Shown piece by piece: positions 1-7,101 of a DNA stretch of 7,211 bases; position 1 is the first letter of the stretch; every line of letters starts with the position of its first letter. The notes under the pieces were generated by a model that was not told the DNA's origin, made no database searches, and saw only the letters and a program-made list of their open reading frames with translations. Origin of the DNA: MGBC102946 sp022793145. GTDB lineage: Bacteria > Bacillota_I > Bacilli_A > RF39 > UBA660. Both the position numbers and the translations under genes were made by a program. Location: positions 1-7,211 of the forward strand of contig CANEDJ010000057.1 of assembly GCA_947426265.1 (NCBI GenBank), read 5' to 3'.

Positions 1-37
1 GACAAAAAAAGTAGCATATTCTTTTTGAATATACCAC

Positions 38-54
38 TTTGTCAACAGTCTGAA
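38..54 (+). repeat. Left copy of 17-bp inverted repeat flanking the operon
   Basis: TTTGTCAACAGTCTGAA here is matched perfectly by its reverse complement at 7159-7175, about 7.1 kb away on the other side of the jet operon. The match stops at both ends (base 37 C and base 55 G are not matched). The last two bases (AA, 53-54) are also the first two bases of the terminator stem that follows. I see no target-site duplication outside the two copies. It could be a dispersed terminator-associated element or a cassette boundary. Confidence 0.9.
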
Positions 55-84
55 GATAGTGACATTTCACTATCTTAATTTTTT
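53..84 (+). terminator. Strong rho-independent terminator of an upstream gene
   Basis: A perfect 10-bp stem (53-62 with 67-76) closes a 4-base loop CATT. It is followed by AA, six T (79-84) and a second T run at 89-94. It reads on the plus strand and no gene lies between base 1 and the hairpin, so it most likely ends a rightward gene that finishes left of the window. It would also keep outside transcription from entering the jet locus. Confidence 0.8.
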
Positions 85-324
85 GCTCTTTTTTGATTGT
101 GTTCATTTTTATAAATGATTTGGTTTGTTATTTTTATAGCATTTGTAGTAAGATAGCTTTCAAGAATTATAAAATGAGATGATGATGAGCTATTCATGTA
201 ACTTGTTTTTCTAATGTGATATGGTTTAACACTATATTCTAACGTTTTTGTATCAAAACGTTTTTTGAAAATTTTTATATATAACAGACAGAAAATTTAT
301 TGATGCGATTTATTAGGAGTTATA
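85..324. other. AT-rich intergenic region without a supported gene
   Basis: All frames are broken by stops at short intervals and no ATG here has a good Shine-Dalgarno with a frame of useful length. TATAAA-, TATATT- and TATATAA-like boxes occur (around 110, 233 and 278), but none has a -35 box at proper spacing. A six-base inverted pair ATAGCT/AGCTAT (153-158, 188-193) is too short and too far apart to interpret. The only clear structure is the hairpin at 241-266, listed separately. Confidence 0.6.
241..266 (+). terminator. Weak terminator-like hairpin
   Basis: AACGTTTT (241-248) pairs perfectly with AAAACGTT (255-262) around a 6-base loop. It is followed by TTTT, then G, AAAA and TTTTT. The stem has only two G-C pairs, so it would be weak. 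No gene is recognised before it. It may be a remnant, a backup terminator, or a chance structure in AT-rich DNA. Confidence 0.35.
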
Positions 325-360
325 ATGAAAAAAAGAGCTCTAATAATGATGAATGAATAA
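325..360 (+). CDS. Possible 11-residue leader or micro-ORF upstream of jetA
   Basis: ATG at 325 follows AGGAG (315-319) with 5-base spacing and opens an 11-codon frame, MKKRALIMMNE, ending in TAA at 358-360. The frame ends only 5 bases before the stem of the terminator at 366-398, an arrangement resembling transcription-attenuation leaders. TTATTAG (310-316) can pair with CTAATAA (340-346), which would fold part of the Shine-Dalgarno into a weak hairpin. No run of a regulatory codon is seen. The likely main jetA promoter (416-444) is downstream, so any attenuation would act only on a longer transcript from an unidentified upstream promoter. It may equally be the decayed start of a lost gene or chance. 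Confidence 0.25.
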   Translation: MKKRALIMMNE

Positions 361-365
361 TAATT

Positions 366-398
366 AGGATGAAGAATAGATTATTTCTTCATTTTTTT
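366..398 (+). terminator. Rho-independent terminator between micro-ORF and jetA promoter
   Basis: Bases 366-376 pair with 385-395 (11 pairs including two G-T) around an 8-base loop; the core ATGAAGAA/TTCTTCAT is perfect. The 3' arm runs into seven T (392-398). An alternative pairing exists between 349-360 and 381-392 (10 of 12 complementary), which would break up the terminator stem. It lies upstream of the proposed jetA promoter and so insulates the operon from read-through, or attenuates a long leader. Confidence 0.6.
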
Positions 399-408
399 CA
401 TATATATG
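399..408. promoter_or_regulatory. 10-bp palindrome upstream of the jetA -35 box
   Basis: CATATATATG is a perfect palindrome ending 7 bases before the -35 box of the proposed jetA promoter. Its position would suit a regulator site, but it is pure alternating AT inside and such strings are common by chance in this composition. No regulator gene is in the window. Confidence 0.15.
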
Positions 409-415
409 GAAAAAT

Positions 416-444
416 TTGGAAAATTATATAAATGATGATATAAT
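416..444 (+). promoter_or_regulatory. Predicted sigma-A-type promoter of the jetABCD operon, extended -10
   Basis: The -35 box TTGGAA (416-421, four of six consensus) is separated by exactly 17 bases from a perfect -10 TATAAT (439-444). The -10 is preceded by TGA (436-438), giving the extended -10 form TGnTATAAT. Transcription would begin near 450-452, leaving a leader of only about 18 bases before the jetA start, just enough for the Shine-Dalgarno AGGGAG at 456-461. It lies directly downstream of a terminator, so the operon appears to have its own insulated constitutive-type promoter. Confidence 0.65.
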
Positions 445-468
445 AACGCAAAAAAAGGGAGTTTTGTT

Positions 469-1842
469 ATGCTTAAACTGTTTGAATCGATACCATTTCA
501 ATTTTTTCAATTATTTAGTTCTTCAAATAGAGAGATGTATGCTAACATTCTATTTTGGATTTATTTTGAATGTCAAAATGAAAGTAGTTATACATTTTCA
601 AAGGAAGATTTTATATCTTTAATTGAACTTTATTTTGATAACCATAGTAATGAATTGATAACCGAAGAAGATGGTAAAGATTTAAAAGTTGCAAGAGATA
701 AAGCCAACTGGATATTTAGAAAATTAAAATTTTATGGGTGGGTAGACACAGAATTCATAGCAAACGGGGAACAAGTAGTAAATTTAGAAGACTATGCCAT
801 TGTATTTTTAAATGCTTATGCAAATTATGAAACGGAAAGTGATTTAGAGTTAAGTAGTTATGTATATCATATTTATAGGAATTTAACAACTATGGAATAT
901 GATAGAGGTTATTTTGTTTTAAGAGATACATTATTGCAAATCAATGATTTAATTCATAAATTAAGAAGTCTTAATTCAAACATAAAAAAATATATTAAGA
1001 GAATTACAAAATTAAATAAGAAAAATGATGAAGAACAATTGCAGACTATTCTAAATCAATTATTAAATGATTATAAAGTAAAAATTGTTGATAATGCATA
1101 TTTTTATATGAAAACTAATGATAATCCTATAAAATATAAAAGCAAATTTGTAAAGGAATGTAAAAAAATCCATTATGAGGATTATTATTCAAGTAATGTG
1201 ATAGCACAAATCATGAAGGAAGAAGAAATATCTTTAGAAGACGCTACTATAAAATTTCATTCAATTATGGAAGAGTTAGAAAGTGCTTTTGATAGAATTA
1301 TTGACATCATTACAGAAATAGATATGAAAAATACAAAATATATTAATGTTGCGATTGAAAGAATTCGTATATTGATGAATCATGATAAGAATATGGAAGG
1401 GCAATTGTTACACATTTTAAAAAACATGGATTTGCTAAAAACAGAAGATTTAGAATTTTCATTTTATGAAAGCAGAAATATTACGCCTCTTTCTTTATAT
1501 GTTCCAAGAAAAACGATAAAAGTAGCACCAAAACCGATAACGTTGAAAGCATCTTATGAAACATTAGAAAATAAAAAATTTATAGAACGTTTACGAAGAA
1601 ATCAACAATTTTCACAAAAAGCGATTCGTCAATATGTAGATAATTTATTAAATCAGAAAAGTAAAGTAACGATACATGATTTTAATATCAAAGATAATAT
1701 TGATTTTATTAGGTTGATTTTGATATTTGTTTATTCTGAAGAAAAAAGAAATCGATATAAAATTCTTTGGGGAAATAGAGAAGATAAAATAGATAATTTA
1801 TATGTACCAAATTTTATAATTGAAAGGAAAGAAGAAGTATGA
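469..1842 (+). CDS. jetA: Wadjet protein JetA, type II (DUF5716-like), kleisin-like subunit
   Basis: JetA is the kleisin of the Wadjet complex: it bridges the JetC SMC dimer, its N-terminal part contacting the JetC neck and its C-terminal part the JetC head, and it carries JetB. This 457-residue protein starts LFESIPFQFFQLFSSSN, resembling the start of type II JetA (DUF5716) as I recall that family, and not the DUF3375 type I form. Residues about 50-105 (W81, W91 region) look like a winged helix. Residues about 140-340 are highly charged and probably long helices. Residues about 365-457 look like a C-terminal winged helix ending in YVPNFIIERK. The start is set by AGGGAG (456-461), 7 bases before the ATG. 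Its TGA stop overlaps the jetB start in ATGA. The family call is from recall of motifs and gene order, not a search. Confidence 0.9.
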   Translation: MLKLFESIPFQFFQLFSSSNREMYANILFWIYFECQNESSYTFSKEDFISLIELYFDNHSNELITEEDGKDLKVARDKANWIFRKLKFYGWVDTEFIANGEQVVNLEDYAIVFLNAYANYETESDLELSSYVYHIYRNLTTMEYDRGYFVLRDTLLQINDLIHKLRSLNSNIKKYIKRITKLNKKNDEEQLQTILNQLLNDYKVKIVDNAYFYMKTNDNPIKYKSKFVKECKKIHYEDYYSSNVIAQIMKEEEISLEDATIKFHSIMEELESAFDRIIDIITEIDMKNTKYINVAIERIRILMNHDKNMEGQLLHILKNMDLLKTEDLEFSFYESRNITPLSLYVPRKTIKVAPKPITLKASYETLENKKFIERLRRNQQFSQKAIRQYVDNLLNQKSKVTIHDFNIKDNIDFIRLILIFVYSEEKRNRYKILWGNREDKIDNLYVPNFIIERKEEV

Positions 1843-2477
1843 AAGAAGTGCTAGAAGTTTTTTATAAAGAGTATGGAGACATGCTAGAAAGAGATACCGA
1901 GAGGTTTAAAATCATGGTAAATAAACTAATCGCCGTAAATTATTTAACTGCATATAAAGAAGAAGATAAAAATGATTATTATTTTATATGCAATTACCTG
2001 ACTTGTTTTCAGAATTATTTTGTTATTGGTGGAAGAGAATTGCTACATTTTGCTCATCAACGTACTTTTGTTTTAAAGTCAGATTTTTCTACGAAGTTAT
2101 CTTGTAATAAAATTACAAGTTTCGTTTTACTCTTACTAAGACTTTTATATAACCAAAAGATGCAAGATTTATCTTTAGATAATCAAATAAATGTTTTGAT
2201 TTCTGAAATACAAGAAAGGTACGAACAATTAACCACTATTTCTTCAGAAAGAATAAAAGTTGGAGAACTTTCAGAAAGTTTGAAATTACTTAAAAGATAT
2301 AATCTAATTAATTATAGAGGAAATGATTTTCAAAATGATAATTTTGTAATCACTATTTATCCTACAATACAATATGCAGTCGGTGTAAATGACACAAATA
2401 ATATAATAGATAAAATAAATTCGTATATTAGTAAGGAGGAAGAAAATGAAGAAACTGAAGAAGATGAAATTAATTAA
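1839..2477 (+). CDS. jetB: Wadjet protein JetB, KITE-like subunit
   Basis: JetB is the KITE (tandem winged-helix) subunit that binds the JetA kleisin as a dimer, comparable to MukE or ScpB. The 212-residue length fits JetB. No catalytic motif is expected or seen. Residues about 1-90 and 110-185 each look like winged-helix units; the second contains ERIKVGELSESLKLLKRYNL followed by beta-hairpin-like NFVITIYPTIQYAVG. The start is supported by AAAGGAAAG (1823-1831) and the 4-nt ATGA overlap with jetA. The last ten residues (NEETEEDEIN after EEE) are very acidic and are encoded by the same DNA that gives the basic JetC N-terminus in another frame. Sequence alone would not identify it strongly; position between jetA and jetC does. 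I believe type II JetB belongs to DUF6063, but this needs a profile search. Confidence 0.87.
   Translation: MKEVLEVFYKEYGDMLERDTERFKIMVNKLIAVNYLTAYKEEDKNDYYFICNYLTCFQNYFVIGGRELLHFAHQRTFVLKSDFSTKLSCNKITSFVLLLLRLLYNQKMQDLSLDNQINVLISEIQERYEQLTTISSERIKVGELSESLKLLKRYNLINYRGNDFQNDNFVITIYPTIQYAVGVNDTNNIIDKINSYISKEEENEETEEDEIN
2433..2440 (+). promoter_or_regulatory. Near-consensus Shine-Dalgarno for jetC inside jetB
   Basis: AAGGAGGA lies 5 bases before the ATG at 2446 and within the jetB coding frame. It is the strongest Shine-Dalgarno in the operon and decides the JetC start. It supports 2446 over the second in-frame ATG at 2464 (Met7). It may raise JetC output or allow re-initiation by ribosomes finishing jetB 32 bases downstream. 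Confidence 0.75.
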
Positions 2478-5400
2478 TTGGCATACTTTTTATTCTGATA
2501 CAATTGAAATAAAAGATAATTGTTTAATTACTGGAGTAAATGGGAGCGGAAAATCTACACTTTTGGATGCAATACAATATGTTTTAACGGCTGGAAAAGT
2601 AAAATTTAATCAGGCAGCGGATGATACTAGTAAACGAACTGTTGAAACTTATATCCGAGGAAAGGTTGGATATGATAGCAAAGAATTTTTGAGAGATGAA
2701 GTCACTTCTTATATTGTTTTGGAATTTTATGATGATGATAAAAAACAATCAGATTTATTAGGGACTGTAATAGAGTTTAGTCCACTTATGAATAAGCCCA
2801 ACCGTCTATTTTTTAAATTAATCAAAAGTGAAATAGAGGATGATTTGTTTATAAAAGAAAATTGTGCTAAAGCATTGTCAGAATTTAAGAAGATTCCAGG
2901 TTTGGAAAGTACAGATAGTTCTAAAGAATTTCAAAAGATTATATGTTCTTTTTTAGGTATTGCAGGGAAAAATAGGTATTTTGAATTACTTGCAAAATCT
3001 CTTGCTTTTAAACCAATCAATGATGTGAATGATTTCGTAAATAATTTTTTGTTAACAGACAGTTCTATTTCTTTAGATGCATTACAACAAAATATTGAAA
3101 ATTTTAGTAGATTAGAAAGAGAAATTGAATTAGAAGAAAAGAAAATTGGAAAACTAGAAGAAATAGAAATGCTTCATCAAGAATATGAGAAAGTCATAGA
3201 TAATATAAACAAAAATGTTTCTTTTTTGGAGTTTATAAAGAAAGATAAATTAGAACATGAAATAAAATTTGCTCAGGAACAAAGGACAAAATGCCAAATT
3301 GAGTTAAACTTAAAAACAGATGAAGTTGTAAAACATGAAAAAGAAAAGGAAAATGTAAATAAAACGATTCGTGACTATGAAATCAGTTTAAAAGAGAATA
3401 ATGAATATCAATTATATGATAAATGGGAAACCGAATTAAAGAGTTTGAAACAAGAACAAGAAAAGCTGATTCCAAGAGTGAAAAGTTTTAATCGACTATT
3501 AAAAGATGAAACAAATCTTTTAAAAAATTTTGATTGGAGTCAATCTTTACAAAAAATGATCTCTCCATTAGAGGATATGAACACGTTTGAAAAGATTTTT
3601 ATAGATAGTATTGATAAAAAAAATGAATGTAAAGAAAAATATGAAAAAGAGAAAATGAAATTAGGTGTATACAAAGAAGAGAAAGAAATTATCAAAAGGG
3701 ACTTAGAAGACAAAATATCTTTGCTCGAAAGGAAACAATTTCCTTATAAAGAGACGGTTCGTCATTTAATAGTAGCAATAAAAGAGCATTTTGAAGAAAA
3801 GAAACATGAAAAAATAGAAGTACGTCCATTATGTGAATATATAGAAGTTACTGATGAAAAATGGCGAAATGCTTTAGAAGGATATTTAAATAATCAGCGC
3901 TTTGATTTAATTGTGGAACCGAAATATTTTGATGAAGCTCTGCTTGTATATGAAAGATACAAAAAAGAAAGAAATATATATGGAGTAGGTCTTGTAAATA
4001 CTCAGAAATTAGAAAAAGCGACTCCAGATTTCAATACTCTTGCTAGTTTTATAAAAGTGTTTAATCCAAATGCAGAGCGTTATGCGTTATTTTTGCTTAA
4101 TAAAGTTACTTGCTGTGAGGATATAAAAGATTTAAAAAATCATAAAAATGCCATTACACCAAGTTGCATGACTTATCGGAATCATGTAGCAAGACAAATT
4201 AATCCTAATGTATATAGCAATTTATTTTTAGGTCAAAAAGGATTGGAACTACAGTTAATAAAGTATAAAGAGGAATTGTCTGATGTGAATCAGGAATATA
4301 ATGAACTTTTAGAAAAATATAATAAAGTCATGGATGATTTAAGATGTTTAAAGAATTCTAAATTGGAATCTTTACAGGCTGGTATCTATGATTTGAAAAA
4401 ATGTGAGGAAATAAAAGATGCAATTTTAAGTTGCGAGAAAAATCGAAATGGTCTTGAGATTGATGGATTATTAAATAATGTATTATCTAAGAAAAAGGAA
4501 GCCGAAGAGAAGCAAACCTCTTTGCAGGAAAAGGTTAATGCATTGAATAAAGAAATCGCAACGGAAGAGATTAAAATTGACCAACTAAATTTAGATATAA
4601 AAAATAGAGAAGAGGAGTTAAAATCGTTTGTGCATGTTTCTATGAGCCAAGAATGGGAAGAAGAATATACGGTTCTTAAATCTAAATATAATTTATTTGA
4701 ACTAGAGAGTAAGATAGAGAGGGTAAAAAAAGAACATGAGAATCAGTTAAATAAAATAGGTGTTTCCATTGAGTATCTTCAAAAAGAGTATCATCAATTA
4801 TATCAGTTTGATGAAATAGTAGGAATAGAACACGTTTCTTCTTATTTAAATGAATTACATAAGAAAAGAGAAATTGATTTGGTTAGAAGGAAATCACAAA
4901 GCGTGGAGTTTAAAGAGGCTTGTCAAATTAGTTTTAGAGAGGACTTCATAAGTAAGTTGAAGGATAAAATTGAATGTGCGAAACAGGATATTAAAGAATT
5001 AAATAAATCTTTAAAAGATAAGAAGTTTGGTACAGAGCGTTATGAGTTTGTTTTTGATGAAAGTAAGGATTCAGAAATGGCAACGTATTATAGAATCATT
5101 ACTAGTGGTGACAATTATCAAATGAATACTTTATTTGAAAGTCATTTATCGGAGGCTGATAGACAGGCATTAGATGATTTATTTTCAAAAATAAGCATTT
5201 CAGCTTCAGAAGATATGACGAAAAGAATTCTTGATAAATATACTGATTATAGGAATTATATGTCTTATGATATTAAGGTTACAAAAGATAATGGAGAATT
5301 TTATAGTTTTTCAAAATTGGCAAAAGAAAAAAGTGGAGGAGAAATACAGACACCATTTTATGTTATAATTGCTGCTTCTTTTGAACAATTGTTAAACGCT

Positions 5401-5655
5401 TCTAGAAGAAATAGTTCTATTGGTTGTGTTGTGATGTTTGACGAGGCTTTTAATAATATGGATGAAAGTAGAATAGAGGCAATGATGCATTTTTATAAGG
5501 ATTTAAATGTGCAGTTACTAATTGCTGTGCCACCAGAAAAGACTTATATTATTTCTCCTTATGTAGAGACTACTTTGATGGTATTGAATAATGAAAATGG
5601 AACCTATGTTAAAAATGTTAGATTAGGAGATATTGAATATGGAGAAGCAGTTTGA
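2446..5655 (+). CDS. jetC: Wadjet protein JetC, SMC/MukB-like ATPase
   Basis: JetC is the motor of Wadjet: an SMC-like ATPase whose dimer extrudes DNA loops and delivers circular DNA to JetD. At 1069 residues it has the usual length. The N-terminal head shows LINWHTF (9-15) and Walker A GVNGSGKST (30-38). Long charged coiled-coil stretches run from about 220-430, with a break near 360-385. A hinge-like globular region follows at about 435-600 (RPLCEYI at 460-466, a QKG turn near 597-599), then a second coiled-coil arm at about 600-870. The C-terminal head has the signature KSGGE (SGG 963-965) and Walker B VVMFDEA with D999 and E1000, followed by NNMD (D-loop type). There is no CxxC zinc hook in the hinge, which separates it from Rad50/SbcC. 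It overlaps jetB by 32 nt and jetD by 17 nt. The motifs are complete, so an active ATPase is expected. Confidence 0.96.
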   Translation: MKKLKKMKLINWHTFYSDTIEIKDNCLITGVNGSGKSTLLDAIQYVLTAGKVKFNQAADDTSKRTVETYIRGKVGYDSKEFLRDEVTSYIVLEFYDDDKKQSDLLGTVIEFSPLMNKPNRLFFKLIKSEIEDDLFIKENCAKALSEFKKIPGLESTDSSKEFQKIICSFLGIAGKNRYFELLAKSLAFKPINDVNDFVNNFLLTDSSISLDALQQNIENFSRLEREIELEEKKIGKLEEIEMLHQEYEKVIDNINKNVSFLEFIKKDKLEHEIKFAQEQRTKCQIELNLKTDEVVKHEKEKENVNKTIRDYEISLKENNEYQLYDKWETELKSLKQEQEKLIPRVKSFNRLLKDETNLLKNFDWSQSLQKMISPLEDMNTFEKIFIDSIDKKNECKEKYEKEKMKLGVYKEEKEIIKRDLEDKISLLERKQFPYKETVRHLIVAIKEHFEEKKHEKIEVRPLCEYIEVTDEKWRNALEGYLNNQRFDLIVEPKYFDEALLVYERYKKERNIYGVGLVNTQKLEKATPDFNTLASFIKVFNPNAERYALFLLNKVTCCEDIKDLKNHKNAITPSCMTYRNHVARQINPNVYSNLFLGQKGLELQLIKYKEELSDVNQEYNELLEKYNKVMDDLRCLKNSKLESLQAGIYDLKKCEEIKDAILSCEKNRNGLEIDGLLNNVLSKKKEAEEKQTSLQEKVNALNKEIATEEIKIDQLNLDIKNREEELKSFVHVSMSQEWEEEYTVLKSKYNLFELESKIERVKKEHENQLNKIGVSIEYLQKEYHQLYQFDEIVGIEHVSSYLNELHKKREIDLVRRKSQSVEFKEACQISFREDFISKLKDKIECAKQDIKELNKSLKDKKFGTERYEFVFDESKDSEMATYYRIITSGDNYQMNTLFESHLSEADRQALDDLFSKISISASEDMTKRILDKYTDYRNYMSYDIKVTKDNGEFYSFSKLAKEKSGGEIQTPFYVIIAASFEQLLNASRRNSSIGCVVMFDEAFNNMDESRIEAMMHFYKDLNVQLLIAVPPEKTYIISPYVETTLMVLNNENGTYVKNVRLGDIEYGEAV

Positions 5656-6826
5656 AAAAAGGATTTTAGAAAAGCTGTTGCATAAGTATGAAAAAAGTAA
5701 AATTTCTAAAGAAGGAAGCAAAAGAAATTTATCTATTTGTTTTCTTTTTGATGAAAAAAATATGCCTGAGTATGTTGATGAAAATTCATATCAATACGAA
5801 TCTTTTATAGAAGGTGCTGCAAATCATTTAAAAGAAATTGGTTTGATAGATATATTTTATGATTCAGATGGAAGAATAAAAAAAGTAAGTTTAGTTTTGG
5901 ACCAGGTTGAAGAGAGTTATAAGTTTCTGAATAAAAAATCTTTACAAGAAAATAGGGAAGAAATAGGTTCTGTGTTAAATAAATATCAAAATAGAGGTGA
6001 GTTGGTTTCTTGGTATGTATCAAAGATTAAAGAAAGATTGTCTCATTATAAGTCAACTATCTCTATTTTTAAAACGGTAGAAGATTTGGAAGAAATGTTA
6101 TTTGTTTTAGAAAGATTGGAAAAGCAAAAAGAGGAAATTAGTATTCGAAATTTTAGTGCTAAGTATTTAAAGAATTCAAAGCGTTTTGAAATGATTCTAT
6201 CAAAGGTAGAAAGAATCGTCAGTGAATATTTAGGAAGACAGGGAGAAGAAATATTATCTACATATAATGTTTATAAAAATCCAACATTTGTGTATTTGAA
6301 AGGAAATGGTAAATTTAAGATTCATAATCAGATCATTGATTTGGCTGCTTTGCAAAGTGAAATGATTTTATCCAGTTATCATTTAGAGGTTTTGGGAGTT
6401 TTAAGTTTGGATTGTAAGGAGATTGTTACCGTTGAAAATTTAACAACTTTTTATGGTTATCCATGTACAAATCGGTGTGTTATTTATTTAGGAGGATTTC
6501 ATAATAGTATAAGAAAAAAGTTGCTATGTATGTTACATGATTTTGATAATTCCATTTCTTTTTATCATGTAGGTGATATAGATGTTGGTGGATTTTATAT
6601 TTTAAATCATCTTATTGCTGATACAAAAATTCCATTTCGAGCTAGAAAGATGGATATTGATACTTTGGCTCAATATAAGGATTATGCTTGTGATTTAACT
6701 ATGGAAGACCGAAAACGATTAAAGGATTTAAAGGGGATAGAAGCTTTAAAAGAATATGAAGATATATTTGATTATATGTTAGAAAATAATATGAAACTCG
6801 AACAAGAAAATATTTATTATGATTAA
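5639..6826 (+). CDS. jetD: Wadjet protein JetD, Toprim-type nuclease
   Basis: JetD is the nuclease of Wadjet; it resembles topoisomerase VI subunit A and cuts circular DNA brought by JetABC. I choose the ATG at 5639 (395 residues, MEKQFEKRILEKLLHKYEKS). AGGAG at 5625-5629 is 9 bases from it but only 3 from the in-frame TTG at 5633. Residues 1 to about 180 look like the JetD N-terminal (DUF3322-type) region. The C-terminal half carries the Toprim signature: VEN with E266, a glycine turn YLGGFHN (G285-G286), and GDIDVGG with D313 and D315, the probable metal ligands. The end, NNMKLEQE, resembles the usual JetD tail. The C-terminal Pfam name may be DUF2220 or DUF2399; I cannot tell them apart by eye. 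The start lies 17 nt inside jetC, so translation is probably coupled. No strong terminator directly follows. Confidence 0.94.
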   Translation: MEKQFEKRILEKLLHKYEKSKISKEGSKRNLSICFLFDEKNMPEYVDENSYQYESFIEGAANHLKEIGLIDIFYDSDGRIKKVSLVLDQVEESYKFLNKKSLQENREEIGSVLNKYQNRGELVSWYVSKIKERLSHYKSTISIFKTVEDLEEMLFVLERLEKQKEEISIRNFSAKYLKNSKRFEMILSKVERIVSEYLGRQGEEILSTYNVYKNPTFVYLKGNGKFKIHNQIIDLAALQSEMILSSYHLEVLGVLSLDCKEIVTVENLTTFYGYPCTNRCVIYLGGFHNSIRKKLLCMLHDFDNSISFYHVGDIDVGGFYILNHLIADTKIPFRARKMDIDTLAQYKDYACDLTMEDRKRLKDLKGIEALKEYEDIFDYMLENNMKLEQENIYYD

Positions 6827-7030
6827 AATGGTTTATTTCGAAGATTTTGTTTTTGGTAAGAATAGCAAGTGATGAGCATATTGAAAAATATAGACAACTA
6901 AAAAAAGAGAGATTTATATATAATAAATAGAAAAGATGATATGTTGAGGGGAATTAATAAAGTTTTAATAATTGTGAATAGAATGAGAAGGAAACGTAAT
7001 AACTGCTTCGAAATAGATATTAGGCTAGAA

Positions 7031-7059
7031 ATAATGTGGGTGAATAATATTTTTGTCAA
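7031..7059 (-). promoter_or_regulatory. Possible leftward promoter downstream of jetD
   Basis: On the minus strand a perfect -35 TTGACA (7059-7054) is followed after exactly 17 bases by CATTAT (7036-7031), four of six matches to TATAAT. Transcription would start near 7024 and run toward the 3' end of jetD. No minus-strand gene is found there, so it could make an antisense or non-coding RNA, or be chance in AT-rich DNA. Confidence 0.25.
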
Positions 7060-7085
7060 TGTATTATATAATTATGTAAATGCAG

Positions 7086-7095
7086 AAGGAGGTGA
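7086..7095 (+). promoter_or_regulatory. Consensus Shine-Dalgarno without a normal gene
   Basis: AAGGAGGTGA matches the anti-Shine-Dalgarno fully and is the best ribosome binding site in the window. It is 9 bases (counted from GGAGG) from TTG at 7102, which opens only a 14-codon frame. A full-strength site leading almost nothing suggests either a micro-ORF or the preserved start of a gene that has been cut short. Confidence 0.45.
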
Positions 7096-7101
7096 AAGTC
7101 G

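Larger units (their letters stand above)
6827..7101. other. Right intergenic region, no supported gene
   Basis: I find no gene here with both a good start signal and a family resemblance. A frame without stops runs 6823-6930 and reads plausibly as protein near its end (VRIASDEHIEKYRQLKKER), but has no ATG and no Shine-Dalgarno. A 14-codon ATG frame at 6828-6872 and a 60-codon frame at 6941-7123 also lack convincing Shine-Dalgarno sites. The stretch may contain decayed gene remnants. ATTTAT/ATAAAT around 6912-6929 is an all-AT pairing and not a terminator. Confidence 0.5.

Noticed and set aside
1..43. GACAAA (1-6) pairing with TTTGTC (38-43), and AAAAAG/CTTTTT (6-11, 21-26), as a separate structural element
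   Set aside because: The pairings are short and AT-only or widely spaced, and the left edge of the window hides the context, so no call is made.
416..622. 68-codon ATG frame overlapping the start of jetA
   Set aside because: It shares the DNA of the jetA promoter and 5' end in another frame, its ATG overlaps the predicted -35 box region, and it has no Shine-Dalgarno. It is a shadow frame.
3616..3623. A8 run in jetC (and A7 runs near 450, 984 and 5754) as phase-variable slippage sites
   Set aside because: Short A runs are expected at this base composition, the frames are intact across them, and nothing in the layout indicates switching.
2446..5655. JetC as an SbcC/Rad50-type DNA repair nuclease subunit
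   Set aside because: The hinge region has no CxxC zinc hook (only adjacent cysteines in VTCCEDIKD), there is no SbcD neighbour, and the jetA, jetB and jetD context fits Wadjet.
5805..6023. 72-codon minus-strand frame inside jetD
   Set aside because: It is fully antisense to a conserved gene, with no Shine-Dalgarno and a composition typical of a reversed AT-rich coding strand.
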